Shown piece by piece: positions 53,318 to 62,786 of a stretch of 64,000 bases of DNA. Numbering within the stretch: position 1 is the stretch's first letter; each line of letters starts with the position of its first letter. Below the pieces are notes generated by a model that was not told the origin of the DNA, made no database searches, and saw only the letters and a list, made by a program, of their open reading frames with translations. The DNA is from Brevibacterium aurantiacum (GTDB taxonomy: Bacteria > Actinomycetota > Actinomycetes > Actinomycetales > Brevibacteriaceae): NCBI RefSeq assembly GCF_007558825.1, contig NZ_VLTK01000001.1, forward strand, positions 124,001 through 188,000, in the 5' to 3' direction. Both the position numbers and the translations under genes were made by a program.

Positions 53318-54025
53318 ATGTCAACAGTGTCGTTGAATGGCCTCAGTCATGCCTACGAGAACACCGTGTCCCCCTCGGTGCACCCGTTCAATCTCTTCAT
53401 CGACGACGGTGAGTTCGTCGTCCTCTACGGACCATCCGGATCCGGCAAATCGACCATCCTGCGGATGCTCCACGGCCTCGAGGCCCCTAAGACGGGCACG
53501 ATCCTCATCGACGGAGTCGACGTCACCCACGCCGCGGTCAACGATCGAGACGTCACCCTTGCCCTTGAGAGCTACGCCCTCTACCCTCACATGAGCGTGC
53601 GCGACAACCTCGGCTTCGCGCTCCGTGTCGATGGTCTCCCAGCCGAGGAGATCCGTGAACGCGTCGAGTCCGTGACCTCGAAGATCGGGCTCAGCGACAT
53701 CCTCGATGCCGTGCCCGGTGACCTCTCCGCCCTGCAGCGCCAAACGATCGCCCTGGCCCGTGCCGTGGTCCGTCAGCCCAAGGTCCTGATCATGGACGAA
53801 CCGGTCGTCAACCTCGTTCCCGAGTATCAGGCCGACACTCTGCGCCTGGTCAAGGATCTGCAGCAGGAATTCGGGCTGACCACCCTCTATGCCACGGCCG
53901 ATCTCGATGACGCGAAGGTCCTCGGCGACCGCATCGCATTCCTCGACCATGGGCGTCTGATCGGGGTGGAGAAACCTGAAGTCGCCGAGGCGCTCGTCGC
54001 CTCGATCGCGGACGTGGACTCCTGA
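53318..54025 (+). CDS. MsmK-like ABC ATPase lacking several catalytic motifs
   Basis: 235 residues from ATG 53318 (AGGAGG upstream). Walker A GPSGSGKST at 38-46 and Walker B VLIMDE (156-161) are intact. The Q-loop has Glu at 84 (ALESYALYPHM) where family members have Gln. The signature LSGGQ is LSALQ (136-140). The D-loop is NLVPE (165-169) with the usual Asp lost. The switch His is A194 (ATADLDD). It lacks the C-terminal TOBE domain of MsmK/UgpC. No membrane partner is next to it. It probably binds ATP but may not hydrolyse it well. The DUF4032 gene begins 3 nt later. Confidence 0.85.
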   Translation: MSTVSLNGLSHAYENTVSPSVHPFNLFIDDGEFVVLYGPSGSGKSTILRMLHGLEAPKTGTILIDGVDVTHAAVNDRDVTLALESYALYPHMSVRDNLGFALRVDGLPAEEIRERVESVTSKIGLSDILDAVPGDLSALQRQTIALARAVVRQPKVLIMDEPVVNLVPEYQADTLRLVKDLQQEFGLTTLYATADLDDAKVLGDRIAFLDHGRLIGVEKPEVAEALVASIADVDS

Positions 54026-54028
54026 TCG

Positions 54029-55297
54029 GTGCCCGAAACCTCAGCACCGCAGATCCACGCGGTCCACAGCGCCGATCACGACGCGATCGCAGGACTTCCG
54101 TGGCATCTTCCCCTCGGTGAGTGGCCCCAGGACTTCCTCGGTGGTCTGCCCCGCGGCATTTCCCGCCATGTGGTGCGCTTCGTCGAAATCGGCGATGAGG
54201 TCCTCGCGATCAAGGAGACCGACGACCGTCGGGCCCTGCGCGAATTCGACATCCTCGGTGTGCTCGGAAACCTAGCCGTACCCACGGTCGAACCGCGCGC
54301 CTATGTCACCAACCGATCCACCACCTCGGCGATGGAGCTCCCGGGGGCGCTGCTGACCGCCTACCTCAACTTCTCACTGCCCTACCGTGCTCTGTTCTCC
54401 CGGTCGCTGGCCGCGGACGCAGCCGACCGCCTCGTCGACGCACTCGCGGTCCTGCTCGCCCGGCTTCACCTGGTCGGCTTCTACTGGGGCGACGTCTCCC
54501 TGTCGAACACTCTGTTCCGGCGCGATGCCGACGCCTACGCCGCCTATGTCGTCGATGCGGAGACCGGTGAGCTCCACGATCAGCTCTCCGACGGTCAGCG
54601 GCAGATGGATCTGCGCATCGCGCGCACGAACATCGCCGGTGACTTCCTCGATCTGCAGGCCGCGGGCCTCATCGAATCGACGGTCGACCCGATGGCCGCC
54701 GGCGAACGTCTCTTCGAGGCTTACAACGGGCTGTGGCGGGAGCTGACTCGGGTCGAAGAGTTCTCCGTCAACGAACGCTGGCGCATCGACGAGCGCATCC
54801 GCCGCCTCAACGACTTGGGCTTCGACCTGGGCGAGCTGACCGTGACCACCGACCTCGACGGCGTCAGCCTGCTGGTCGAACCGAAGGTCGTCGAGCCCAA
54901 CCACCATTCCCGCAGACTCCTGCGCCTGACAGGCATCGGTGCCAACGAGAACCAGGCGCGGACGATGCTCAACGACCTCGATTCCCACCGCAGCGCACCC
55001 GGCTTCACCGGCGGAGCACACGGCTCGGGCGAGCTGCCCGCCGAACTCGACGAGGACCAGGCCGCGCGGCTGTGGCTCGACGAGGTCTACAAGCCCCTCA
55101 TCTCCGCCATCCCTGAGAATCTCACCCACAAACTCGAACCTGGCCAGATCTTCTATGAGTTCGTCGAGCACCGGCGCGTCATGTCCCGGGCCAGGCAGCG
55201 CGACATCCCCACGATGGAGGCCATCGCCTATTTCATCGTCGACTATCTCTCGAACCTCCCCGACGAAGCGCTCTACGTCGACAGCCAGAAGTTCTGA
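54029..55297 (+). CDS. DUF4032 kinase-like protein
   Basis: 422 residues from GTG 54029. Residues 40-180 resemble a protein kinase-like fold: EVLAIKETDDRRALREFDIL offers a beta-3 Lys and an alpha-C Glu, GFYWGDVSLSNTLFRR gives the GD-x5-N catalytic loop, and YVVDAETGEL the DFG-like Asp. The C-terminal part (about 190-420) is the DUF4032 region. It has no membrane segment. The reaction is unknown; a sugar or lipid kinase is possible. It stands 3 bases after the ABC-like gene, so both probably work together. Confidence 0.84.
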   Translation: MPETSAPQIHAVHSADHDAIAGLPWHLPLGEWPQDFLGGLPRGISRHVVRFVEIGDEVLAIKETDDRRALREFDILGVLGNLAVPTVEPRAYVTNRSTTSAMELPGALLTAYLNFSLPYRALFSRSLAADAADRLVDALAVLLARLHLVGFYWGDVSLSNTLFRRDADAYAAYVVDAETGELHDQLSDGQRQMDLRIARTNIAGDFLDLQAAGLIESTVDPMAAGERLFEAYNGLWRELTRVEEFSVNERWRIDERIRRLNDLGFDLGELTVTTDLDGVSLLVEPKVVEPNHHSRRLLRLTGIGANENQARTMLNDLDSHRSAPGFTGGAHGSGELPAELDEDQAARLWLDEVYKPLISAIPENLTHKLEPGQIFYEFVEHRRVMSRARQRDIPTMEAIAYFIVDYLSNLPDEALYVDSQKF

Positions 55298-55420
55298 GGA
55301 CGTCAGCGCTGGGATTCCACCAAGTGGAACGTGGACCCGAGCGCCACCTCGGCGGGCTTATGTTTGAGGACAATGAGGCGATCCCCGCCTGAACATCCAG
55401 TGCTACGCAAAGGACCTTCG

Positions 55421-56332
55421 ATGTCGCAAGTCCCGCAGAACTCATCACAGTCGACGCAGAATTCCGTGCCGACGAACGAGAACAACCCTTCGATCCCCTC
55501 CCTCTTCGACCTCAGCGGCCGTACGGCCGTCGTCGTCGGAGCAGGTTCCGGACTGGGCCAGGCCAGCGCGATCGGCCTCGCCGATGCCGGTGCCCACGTC
55601 GTCGTCGCCGATCTCAACCTCGACGGTGCCGAGGAGACCGTGCGGATCATCACCGAACGCCAAGGTGATCCGGGCGGCACGGGAAGCACCGCCGGCAGAG
55701 GCAGGGGCGGACACAGCGCAACCTCGTCGCCGGGGGCCGAGGCCGCACGCGTGGACATCACCGATACCGAATCGGTCAATGCCCTCGTCGCGGCTCACCC
55801 GGAGGCCCAGGTTCTCGTCATCACCCCTGGTGCGAACGTGCGCAAGCGGCTGCTGTCGACGACCGACGAGGAATTCGACCGGGTCATCGACATCAATCTC
55901 AAGGGCACCTATCGCCTGATGCGCGGATTCGGTGCCGAAATGGCCGAGCGCGGCCGCGGCTCGATCGTCACCTACTCATCATTCCGGGCTCTGGCGATCG
56001 AACCTGGCCAGGGCATCTACGCCGCGGCCAAGGCCGGTGTCGTGCAGCTGACGAAGACGCTGGCCAGTGAGTTGGGGCCACAGGGCGTGCGCGTCAACGC
56101 GATCCTGCCCGGACCCTTCGACACTCCGCTGACCCAGCAGATCAAGGCCGATGATGAGTGGTGGACCGCCTATGCGGAGAAGACCGCGCTGGGCCGCTGG
56201 GGGCACCTCCACGAGATCGCCGGGCCCGTGCTGTTCCTCGCCTCCGACGCCTCGACGTATGTCACCGGACACTCGCAGCTGGTCGACGGCGGCTGGATGG
56301 CCCAGGACGGTCGCTTCTCCCCTCGGCTGTAA
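55421..56332 (+). CDS. Short-chain dehydrogenase/reductase
   Basis: 303 residues from ATG 55421 (AAAGGA upstream). Cofactor motif GAGSGLG at 40-46, catalytic S187, Y200 and K204 (GIYAAAKAG), GPFDTPLT near residue 230. A Gly/Arg/Ser-rich insertion lies at about 83-108. The frame before 55421 lacks a start signal. Substrate not known; 3-oxoacyl or sugar alcohol reduction are possible. Confidence 0.88.
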   Translation: MSQVPQNSSQSTQNSVPTNENNPSIPSLFDLSGRTAVVVGAGSGLGQASAIGLADAGAHVVVADLNLDGAEETVRIITERQGDPGGTGSTAGRGRGGHSATSSPGAEAARVDITDTESVNALVAAHPEAQVLVITPGANVRKRLLSTTDEEFDRVIDINLKGTYRLMRGFGAEMAERGRGSIVTYSSFRALAIEPGQGIYAAAKAGVVQLTKTLASELGPQGVRVNAILPGPFDTPLTQQIKADDEWWTAYAEKTALGRWGHLHEIAGPVLFLASDASTYVTGHSQLVDGGWMAQDGRFSPRL

Positions 56333-56450
56333 GGCTCCGGTGTAAGTCTCCCGTCGTGCGCAGTCGCGTGCGGCGGTCGTACTCAGTCACGTGCAGTCGC
56401 AGCACGCAGTCGCGTGCGACCGTGGTGGGTGCACGTGCAAGAATATTCGC

Positions 56451-57935
56451 ATGACCGCTCGAGACAACTCCACCTCCCCGACAGCGACCGATCGACCTCG
56501 GCTGGCCAATCAACTGGTCCGCCGCAAGTCGATCAGCAGCATGGTCGAGGACACCCAGGATGCGTCCACCGGCGGTCTGCGCAGAACCTTCGGCGTCTTC
56601 CAACTGACGATGATCAGCGTCGGCGCCACCTTGGGCACGGGCATCCTCGTCATCCTCGGAGAGGCCGTGCCGATCGCCGGGCCTGCCGTCTGGTTGGCCT
56701 TCATCCTGGCCGGAATCACGGCTCTGCTCTCTGCCGTCAGCTATGCGGAGATGGCCGGCATGGTTCCGGTGTCCGGGTCAAGCTATTCATATTCCTATGC
56801 GACCCTCGGCGAGGGCGTGGCTTGGATCTGCGGTTGGTGTCTCGTCCTCGAGTATGCGGTCTCCGTGGCTGCGGTGGCCGTGGGTGCCGCCGACTACGTC
56901 AATGAGACGCTGCGGATCTTCGGAATGTCGCTACCGCCGTCCCTGTCGGCGGGCCCCGATGGTGAAGGCGGAGTCATCAACCTCTCGGCCCTCATCGTCG
57001 TCCTCCTCGCCACGGTGCTGCTCATGCGCGGGGCCAAGGAGTCCGGCATCGTCAACACGATCATCGTGTTCGTCAAGCTCGGCATCCTGGTCTTCTTCGC
57101 CATCGTCGCGTTCACCGCGTTCAAGGCCGGCAACTTCGCACCGATGCTGCCCATGGGCGCCGCCGGAGTCACCGCCGCAGCCTCGAGTGTGTTCTTCTCC
57201 TACATCGGCTTCGACGCAGCCTCGACCGCCGGCGAGGAGGCGAAGAACCCCAAGCGGGACCTGCCGCGGGCGATCATCCTCTCCATGGTCATTGTCACCA
57301 CCATGTACGTGCTCGTCGCCGTGGCTGCGATCGGTGCCCGGGAATGGCAGTGGTTCGAGACCTCGACCGCTCCCCTGGTCCAGATCGTCCATGAGATCAC
57401 ACAGTCCGATCTCGCGGTCTTCATCTTCGCCATCTCTGCGGTGCTCGCGATCCTCTCGGTCGTCATCACCGTCCTCTACGGACAATCACGCATCCTGCTC
57501 ACGATGTCACGCGACGGTATGGTTCCGAAGGTCTTCGGCATCGTCTCACCCCGGACAGGCACTCCCCTGGTGGGGACCCTGGTCACCGGCGTGCTCGTCG
57601 CGATCACAGCGGCACTGATCCCGCTCGGCGAACTCGCGAATGCCACAAGCATCGGCACCCTGTTCGCCTTCTGCCTCGTCAACATCGCGGTCATCTACCT
57701 ACGTGTCAGACGCCCGGACCTGCCCCGCTCATTCAAGGTTCCCTTCGGCCCGACGATTCCCATCCTCGGGTCCCTGGCGTGCGCGTTCCTCATGGTCAAC
57801 CTCGGCGGGACCACCTGGGTCGTCTTCGGCCTATGGATGCTCGTCGGCTTCGTCGTCTACCTCACCTACAGCCGCCGCCACTCCCGCGTCGGTGCCCTCA
57901 GCAACAGCGACTACCGCGCCAGCATGGACGCCTGA
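56451..57935 (+). CDS. APC-family amino acid permease
   Basis: 494 residues from ATG 56451. About 12 helices, beginning GVFQLTMISVGATLGTGILVILGEA, which carries the GTGI/GAIIGTGIF-like APC motif, and later GFDAASTAGEEAKNPKRDLPRAI. It imports an amino acid by proton-coupled transport; cationic amino acids are a reasonable guess. The first 40 residues are polar. Upstream 56359-56425 repeats CGCAGTCGCGTGCG twice. Confidence 0.88.
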   Translation: MTARDNSTSPTATDRPRLANQLVRRKSISSMVEDTQDASTGGLRRTFGVFQLTMISVGATLGTGILVILGEAVPIAGPAVWLAFILAGITALLSAVSYAEMAGMVPVSGSSYSYSYATLGEGVAWICGWCLVLEYAVSVAAVAVGAADYVNETLRIFGMSLPPSLSAGPDGEGGVINLSALIVVLLATVLLMRGAKESGIVNTIIVFVKLGILVFFAIVAFTAFKAGNFAPMLPMGAAGVTAAASSVFFSYIGFDAASTAGEEAKNPKRDLPRAIILSMVIVTTMYVLVAVAAIGAREWQWFETSTAPLVQIVHEITQSDLAVFIFAISAVLAILSVVITVLYGQSRILLTMSRDGMVPKVFGIVSPRTGTPLVGTLVTGVLVAITAALIPLGELANATSIGTLFAFCLVNIAVIYLRVRRPDLPRSFKVPFGPTIPILGSLACAFLMVNLGGTTWVVFGLWMLVGFVVYLTYSRRHSRVGALSNSDYRASMDA

Positions 57936-57949
57936 GCGACGATACGGTT

Positions 57950-58021
57950 CGCTAAACCTCCCCGACGTCACAAAACCTCCCCGGCGCCGGGCGTTATTAG
58001 TGACGTCGGGGAGGTTTAGCG
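57950..58021. terminator. 22-bp inverted repeat between APC permease and rlmB
   Basis: Perfect arms 57950-57971 and 58000-58021 around a 28-base loop. The loop itself starts with AAACCTCCCCG, a copy of part of the left arm. It lies between convergent genes and probably stops both. Confidence 0.82.
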
Positions 58022-58035
58022 CGGGCTGGTCGCTC

Positions 58036-58971
58036 TCAGCCGCGTCGGGTGCGAGCGACCTCGTAGAGGGAGACAGCTGCGGCGATTCCCGCGTTGAGGG
58101 ACTCCGTGGTCGCGGCGATCGGAATCGAGACGATCTGATCGCATTTGTCGGCGATGAGGCGAGAGATGCCCTTGCCCTCGGACCCGACGACGATGCACAC
58201 CGGGTCACGGCTGAAGGTCAGCTCCGGCAGCTCGACGTCTCCGTCCATGTCGAGTCCGACGACGAAGACGTTCTGCTTCTTGAGCTCATCGATGGCACGC
58301 GCGAGGTTGACGACCTGGGCGACCTTGATGCGGGCCGCAGCACCGGCGGAGGTCTTCCATGCGGCTGCCGTCATCGAGGCGGCACGACGCTCCGGGATGA
58401 TGACGCCGTGACCGCCGAAGGCAGCCGCGGACCGCACAATGGCACCGAGGTTCCTGGGGTCGGTGATGCCGTCGAGAGCGACGAGCAGCGGAGCCTCGGC
58501 CCGGTCGGCTGCGACCTCGAGCAGGTCACGGGGCTCGGCGTAGTCGTAGGGCGGGATCTGCAGGGCGATGCCCTGGTGGATCGCGTCATCGGTGAGCCGG
58601 TCGAGGTCGGGCTTGCTCGCCTCGAGCATCGAGATGCCGCGCTTGGTAGCCAGGGTGATGGCCTCCCGAACACGGTCATCGGAGTCGATTCGTCCGGCGA
58701 CGTACATCGCGGTTGCGGGAACGTCCTCACGCAGAGCCTCGAGCACCGAGTTGCGCCCGGCGACCATGTTCGGACCGTTCTCCTTCTTGCGGCGCCTGGC
58801 CTGATTGGCGCTTGATGCCTTCTTCGCCGCTGCGGTCTTGTGTGCCTTGTGATAGACACGATCCTCGGCCTTGGGCGTGGGGCCGCGGCCCTGCAGGCTG
58901 CGCTTGTTCTTGCCGCCGGAGCCCTTGGTCGGGCCCTTCTTCGAGCCGCCGGCGCGTGGGTTGGAAGCCAT
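58036..58971 (-). CDS. rlmB: 23S rRNA (guanosine-2'-O-)-methyltransferase RlmB
   Basis: 311 residues. A Lys/Arg-rich N-terminus of about 70 residues precedes the substrate-binding part (VAGRNSVLEALRE), and the SPOUT knot has DGITDPRNLGAIVRSA, VIIPERRAA and the C-terminal IVVGSEGKGISRL and SIPIAATTESLNAGIAAAVSLYE. It methylates G2251 in 23S rRNA. It is followed after 78 nt by cysS upstream on the same strand, a pairing common in bacteria. Confidence 0.94.
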   Translation of the reverse strand: MASNPRAGGSKKGPTKGSGGKNKRSLQGRGPTPKAEDRVYHKAHKTAAAKKASSANQARRRKKENGPNMVAGRNSVLEALREDVPATAMYVAGRIDSDDRVREAITLATKRGISMLEASKPDLDRLTDDAIHQGIALQIPPYDYAEPRDLLEVAADRAEAPLLVALDGITDPRNLGAIVRSAAAFGGHGVIIPERRAASMTAAAWKTSAGAAARIKVAQVVNLARAIDELKKQNVFVVGLDMDGDVELPELTFSRDPVCIVVGSEGKGISRLIADKCDQIVSIPIAATTESLNAGIAAAVSLYEVARTRRG

Positions 58972-59049
58972 GTGAATCCTTAAGAGTCGTAGGTGGTCAC
59001 GAACCGGAGTCCGTCACCGGGGGAGATTTTCTGAGCAGAGTGCAGTGAG

Positions 59050-60507
59050 TCAGCTGTCCTTGACGTGGTAGCGGTAACCGTCGGCCGTGTCCTCGATGAC
59101 GATTCCGGCGGATGCCAGATTGTCGCGGATCGCATCGGCGGTGGCGAAGTCCTTCTCCGCCTTCGCCGCGGCCCTTTGCGCGGCGAGCGCATCGACGAGG
59201 GAATCCAGCGCCGATTCCACCGTCGCATTCGCTCCTGAGCCGGCCCACGCCTCGGCGCTGGGATTGACTCCCAGGATATCGAGCATCAGCTCCACCTCGG
59301 CGACGATCTGTGTGAGAGTGTTCCGGTCCTGGCCGGAATCGAGGAGCTTCGCACCCTCGGTGACCTTCGCGAAGACCACGGACAGTGCACGGGGCACGCC
59401 GAGGTCGTCGTCGAGTGCCGCTGCGAACTCCGTGGGTACGTCGACGCTGCGACCGCGGTAGGAGTCGCTGACATCGGGCAGTGCGGGTGCGTCGTCTCCG
59501 AGTGCCTGCCGGGCCCGCTGGAGGAAATTCGCCAGGCGGTCGAGCGAGGCCGTCTGCCGGTCCATGGCCTCGGGTGAGAACTCGAGGATCGACCGGTAGC
59601 TGGCACCGGTGAGGAAATAGCGCACGGCCAGCGGGCTGTAGCGGTGGAAGAGCTCGGAGGCGAAGACTGAGTTACCGAGCGACTTCGACATCTTGTCCCC
59701 GCCCACGTTGAGCAGGCCCGAATGCATCCAGATGTTGGCGAACCGGTCACCTGCCGCGCGCGACTGGGCCAGCTCGTTCTCGTGGTGAGGGAAGCGCAGG
59801 TCGAGCCCACCGCCGTGGATGTCGAAGTTCTCGCCGAGGTACTTCGTCGACATGGCCGAGCACTCGATGTGCCAGCCCGGTCGGCCCCGACCCCAGGGAG
59901 CCGGCCACGAGGCGGTGCCGGGCTCGCCGGGCTTGTGCGTCTTCCACAGCGCGAAGTCTCGGGCGTCCTTCTTGCCCCTCAAGTCCGCATCGTTAGCGGG
60001 TTCCATGTCCTCGAGTCGCTGGTTGGTCAGTTCCCCATAGTCCGCCCACGAGGCGGCCGCGAAGTAGACATCGCCGCTGTCGTCGAGTGCCGGGTAGGCA
60101 TACCCCGCCGTGATCAGTCGATCGATGAGTTCGATCATCTCGGTGATGTGCCCGGTGGCGCGGGGTTCGTAGCTGGGTGGCAGCACATCGAGGGCGGCAT
60201 AGGCCTGAGTGAAGGCCCGTTCGTACTTGAAGGCGTGGGCGAACCAGGGTCGCCCCTCCTCGGCGGACTTCGACAGGATCTTGTCGTCGATGTCCGTGAC
60301 GTTGCGGACCAAGGTGACGCTGTAGCCGCGGTACATCAGCCAACGACGAAGCTGATCGAAGACCGAGGCCGAGCGCAGGTGGCCGATATGGGGCTCACCC
60401 TGCACCGTGGCACCACAGACGTAAATGCCCACGTGCCCGGCATTGACGGGGCGCAGTTCGTCGGTGGTGCGGCTGGCGGTGTTATACAGAGCGATAGTCA
60501 CGCACAC
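59050..60507 (-). CDS. cysS: Cysteinyl-tRNA synthetase
   Basis: 485 residues from GTG 60507, with a second GTG two codons later. HIGH motif is EPHIGHLRS, zinc ligands include the Cys in YVCGATV and the C-terminal side GWHIECSAMS plus HHENELAQS, and KMSKS is GDKMSKSLGN. It loads cysteine on tRNA-Cys. The last helix region ends AAAKAEKDFATADAIRDNLA. The first gene of a cysS-rlmB pair. Confidence 0.96.
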   Translation of the reverse strand: MCVTIALYNTASRTTDELRPVNAGHVGIYVCGATVQGEPHIGHLRSASVFDQLRRWLMYRGYSVTLVRNVTDIDDKILSKSAEEGRPWFAHAFKYERAFTQAYAALDVLPPSYEPRATGHITEMIELIDRLITAGYAYPALDDSGDVYFAAASWADYGELTNQRLEDMEPANDADLRGKKDARDFALWKTHKPGEPGTASWPAPWGRGRPGWHIECSAMSTKYLGENFDIHGGGLDLRFPHHENELAQSRAAGDRFANIWMHSGLLNVGGDKMSKSLGNSVFASELFHRYSPLAVRYFLTGASYRSILEFSPEAMDRQTASLDRLANFLQRARQALGDDAPALPDVSDSYRGRSVDVPTEFAAALDDDLGVPRALSVVFAKVTEGAKLLDSGQDRNTLTQIVAEVELMLDILGVNPSAEAWAGSGANATVESALDSLVDALAAQRAAAKAEKDFATADAIRDNLASAGIVIEDTADGYRYHVKDS

Positions 60508-60796
60508 AAGTCTACCGGGGACAAGCGTGGTGCTGCTGTCTTCGCGAGCATCATGACGCAGGGACGACTATGAGGTGTCCGACATTTGATACGAGAGTGT
60601 TACACAGCTCACGTGACTTGGGGCACGTTTCACCGAGGCCTCCCAGTATGCTGGGGAGCAAGTCAACGCGACCGTGCCTGCCTCATCACGAGGTGACCTT
60701 CATGGGCGGTACGCTCGCTTGCCGGCGACTTCGTCACAGCAGACCGTCATACCGGCATCAGCCTCACAACAATGTGGTTGGACAGAAAGGAACACC
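60508..60796. other. Upstream region of metP
   Basis: About 290 bases between the divergent cysS and metP genes. Both promoters must be here. No riboswitch, attenuator or clear -35/-10 pair was recognised. Confidence 0.5.
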
Positions 60797-62365
60797 GTGT
60801 CTTCCACCAAATCACCCCAGAGGGAGGTCTTCGCCACCCGCGGCGCGTTCATCTTCGCAGCCATCGGATCGGCAGTCGGCCTCGGCAATATCTGGCGCTT
60901 CCCGTACATCACGTACGACAACGGCGGCGGCGCCTTCATCATCCCCTACCTCGTCGCTCTTCTGACAGCCGGCATTCCGCTGCTGTTCTTCGACTACGCA
61001 ATGGGCCACCGGTCCCGCGGTTCAGCGCCGCTGGCGTTCCGGATGGCGTCGAAGGTCGCCGAGCCCATCGGCTGGTTCCAGACCGGTGTGGCCTTCTTCA
61101 TCGGCATCTACTACGCAGCCATCATCGGCTGGGCCGGCTGCTACATGTTCTTCTCGCTCAACCAGGCATGGGGCGATGACGCGACCGGCTTCTTCACCGA
61201 GACGTTCCTCCACGCCAGCGACCCGGGCATCTCATTCGAGTTCGTCCCCGGCATCCTGATTCCGATCATCCTCGTGTGGATCGCCACGCTGGGAATCCTC
61301 CTGGCCGGCGTGCAGAACGGCATCGCGCGATTCGCGAAGATCTTCATCCCGCTGCTGGTCGTCCTGTTCCTCGCGCTCGTCGTCCGGGCGCTGTTCCTGC
61401 CGGGCGCCTTCGACGGCATCGACGCGCTGTTCACCCCGGACTTTGCGGCACTGACAGATCCGGCGGTGTGGATCGCGGCCTATGGGCAGATCTTCTTCTC
61501 ACTGTCGATCGCCTTCGGCATCATGATCACCTACGCCTCTTACCTGAAGCGGAAGACGAACCTGACCGGTGCCGGTCTCGTCGTCGGCTTCTCGAACTCC
61601 GCGTTCGAGATCCTCGCCGGAATCGGCGTCTTCGCAGCTCTCGGCTTCATGGCCGCGGCGCAGGGCACGCAGGTCTCCGAGGTCGCCGACAGCGGCATCG
61701 GACTCGCGTTCATGGCGTTCCCGACACTGATTTCGGAGATGCCGGGAGGCGCGCTGTTCGGCTTCGCCTTCTTCGCCTGCCTCGTGTTCGCCGGGCTGAC
61801 TTCGATCATCTCGATCGTGCAGGTCCCGATTCAGGCCGTGCGTGAGAAGTTCGGCCTCGGCGACAAGGCCTCGACCTTGCTCGTCGGCGGAATCATGGCG
61901 GTCATCTCGATCCTGCTCATGCCCACCGTCACCGGCCTCTACGTCCTCGACACGATCGATGCCTGGGCCAACAACATCGGCATCGTCGGTGGTGCCGTGG
62001 TCGCACTCATCACCATCGGCTGGATCGCCCGCAGGCTTCCTGTCCTGCGTGATCACCTCAACGCGATCTCGAGCTTCAAGGTGGGCTGGCTCTGGATGAT
62101 CATCCTCGGCGGTCTCACGACCATCGTGCTCATCTACATGCTCATCACCCAGATCATCACCTACTCGACCGAGGGCTATGAAGATTATCCAGTCGTCCTC
62201 ACGGGCACCTTCGGCTGGGGCATGATCGGGCTGCTCATCATCGCCTCGATCGTCCTGACCCTGATCAAATGGCCCCAGAAGACACTCGACGCGGCTGATG
62301 CGGCTATCGCTGATTCTGTGGCCGAAAAGAATCGCACAAACACCACTCACGGAGGAGCACACTGA
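60797..62365 (+). CDS. metP: NSS-family sodium-dependent transporter (MetP-like)
   Basis: 522 residues from GTG 60797 with AAAGGA upstream; the track frame from 60674 has no start signal. Twelve helices. Helix 1 carries FAAIGSAVGLGNIWRFPYITYDNGGGAFIIPYL, the sodium/substrate site of NSS transporters. The C-terminal end THGGAH overlaps MetS by one base. In Corynebacterium, MetP with MetS imports methionine and alanine. The substrate here is inferred from that pairing. Confidence 0.93.
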   Translation: MSSTKSPQREVFATRGAFIFAAIGSAVGLGNIWRFPYITYDNGGGAFIIPYLVALLTAGIPLLFFDYAMGHRSRGSAPLAFRMASKVAEPIGWFQTGVAFFIGIYYAAIIGWAGCYMFFSLNQAWGDDATGFFTETFLHASDPGISFEFVPGILIPIILVWIATLGILLAGVQNGIARFAKIFIPLLVVLFLALVVRALFLPGAFDGIDALFTPDFAALTDPAVWIAAYGQIFFSLSIAFGIMITYASYLKRKTNLTGAGLVVGFSNSAFEILAGIGVFAALGFMAAAQGTQVSEVADSGIGLAFMAFPTLISEMPGGALFGFAFFACLVFAGLTSIISIVQVPIQAVREKFGLGDKASTLLVGGIMAVISILLMPTVTGLYVLDTIDAWANNIGIVGGAVVALITIGWIARRLPVLRDHLNAISSFKVGWLWMIILGGLTTIVLIYMLITQIITYSTEGYEDYPVVLTGTFGWGMIGLLIIASIVLTLIKWPQKTLDAADAAIADSVAEKNRTNTTHGGAH

Positions 62366-62469
62366 TGGGTACCTCAGCAATCGTCATGATGGTCATCGCC
62401 ATGGTCACCGTCTGGGGCGGCCTCATCGCCGCAATCATGCACCTGCGCAAGCACCCGGACGGGGAGTGA
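62365..62469 (+). CDS. metS: MetS small subunit (34 residues)
   Basis: Only 34 residues: one helix (SAIVMMVIAMVTVWGGLIAA) and a short basic/acidic tail (HLRKHPDGE). The ATG is the last base of the metP stop plus two (TGATG). GGAGGAGCAC precedes it. It matches the MetS subunit required with MetP for methionine/alanine import. Confidence 0.93.
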   Translation: MGTSAIVMMVIAMVTVWGGLIAAIMHLRKHPDGE

Positions 62470-62510
62470 TCACCACCGACAGATGGTGACCTAACACCCA
62501 AGATCTGTTC

Positions 62511-62560
62511 CGACGAAGGCGGTTCGACACCTGGCAACAGGCATCGGGTCGCCTTCGTCG
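62511..62560 (+). terminator. Inverted repeat after metS
   Basis: CGACGAAGGCG (62511-62521) and CGCCTTCGTCG (62550-62560) are perfect 11-base arms with a 28-base loop. There is no T-run, so this is a candidate only. Confidence 0.5.
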
Positions 62561-62595
62561 ATTCGCCCCTCGTCTCGCCTCACGCACCGACCGAC

Positions 62596-62652
62596 TTCGG
62601 ACCTCTCGCATGTCCCAATTTCGGACCTCTCGCATGTCCCGGCTTCGGACCT
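62596..62652. repeat. 24-bp tandem repeat
   Basis: TTCGGACCTCTCGCATGTCC recurs at 62596 and 62620, and a truncated unit at 62644, at intervals of 24 bases. Confidence 0.88.
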
Positions 62653-62786
62653 GAATTCTCATTCGGCGGGCGCACTGGTCGCGAGCGCCCTGCCTGGTTA
62701 GGGTGGGGGTTGTACGAACTTTTCAGTGGGCGCATATGGCCTTTGCCCATGCACAGAGCACAACGCCCAGATCACTAGGAGACGCA

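Larger units (their letters stand above)
62470..62786. other. Intergenic region between metS and the formaldehyde dehydrogenase gene
   Basis: About 320 bases: an inverted repeat (62511-62560), a 24-bp tandem repeat (62596-62652), then a promoter region. No gene found. Confidence 0.6.
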
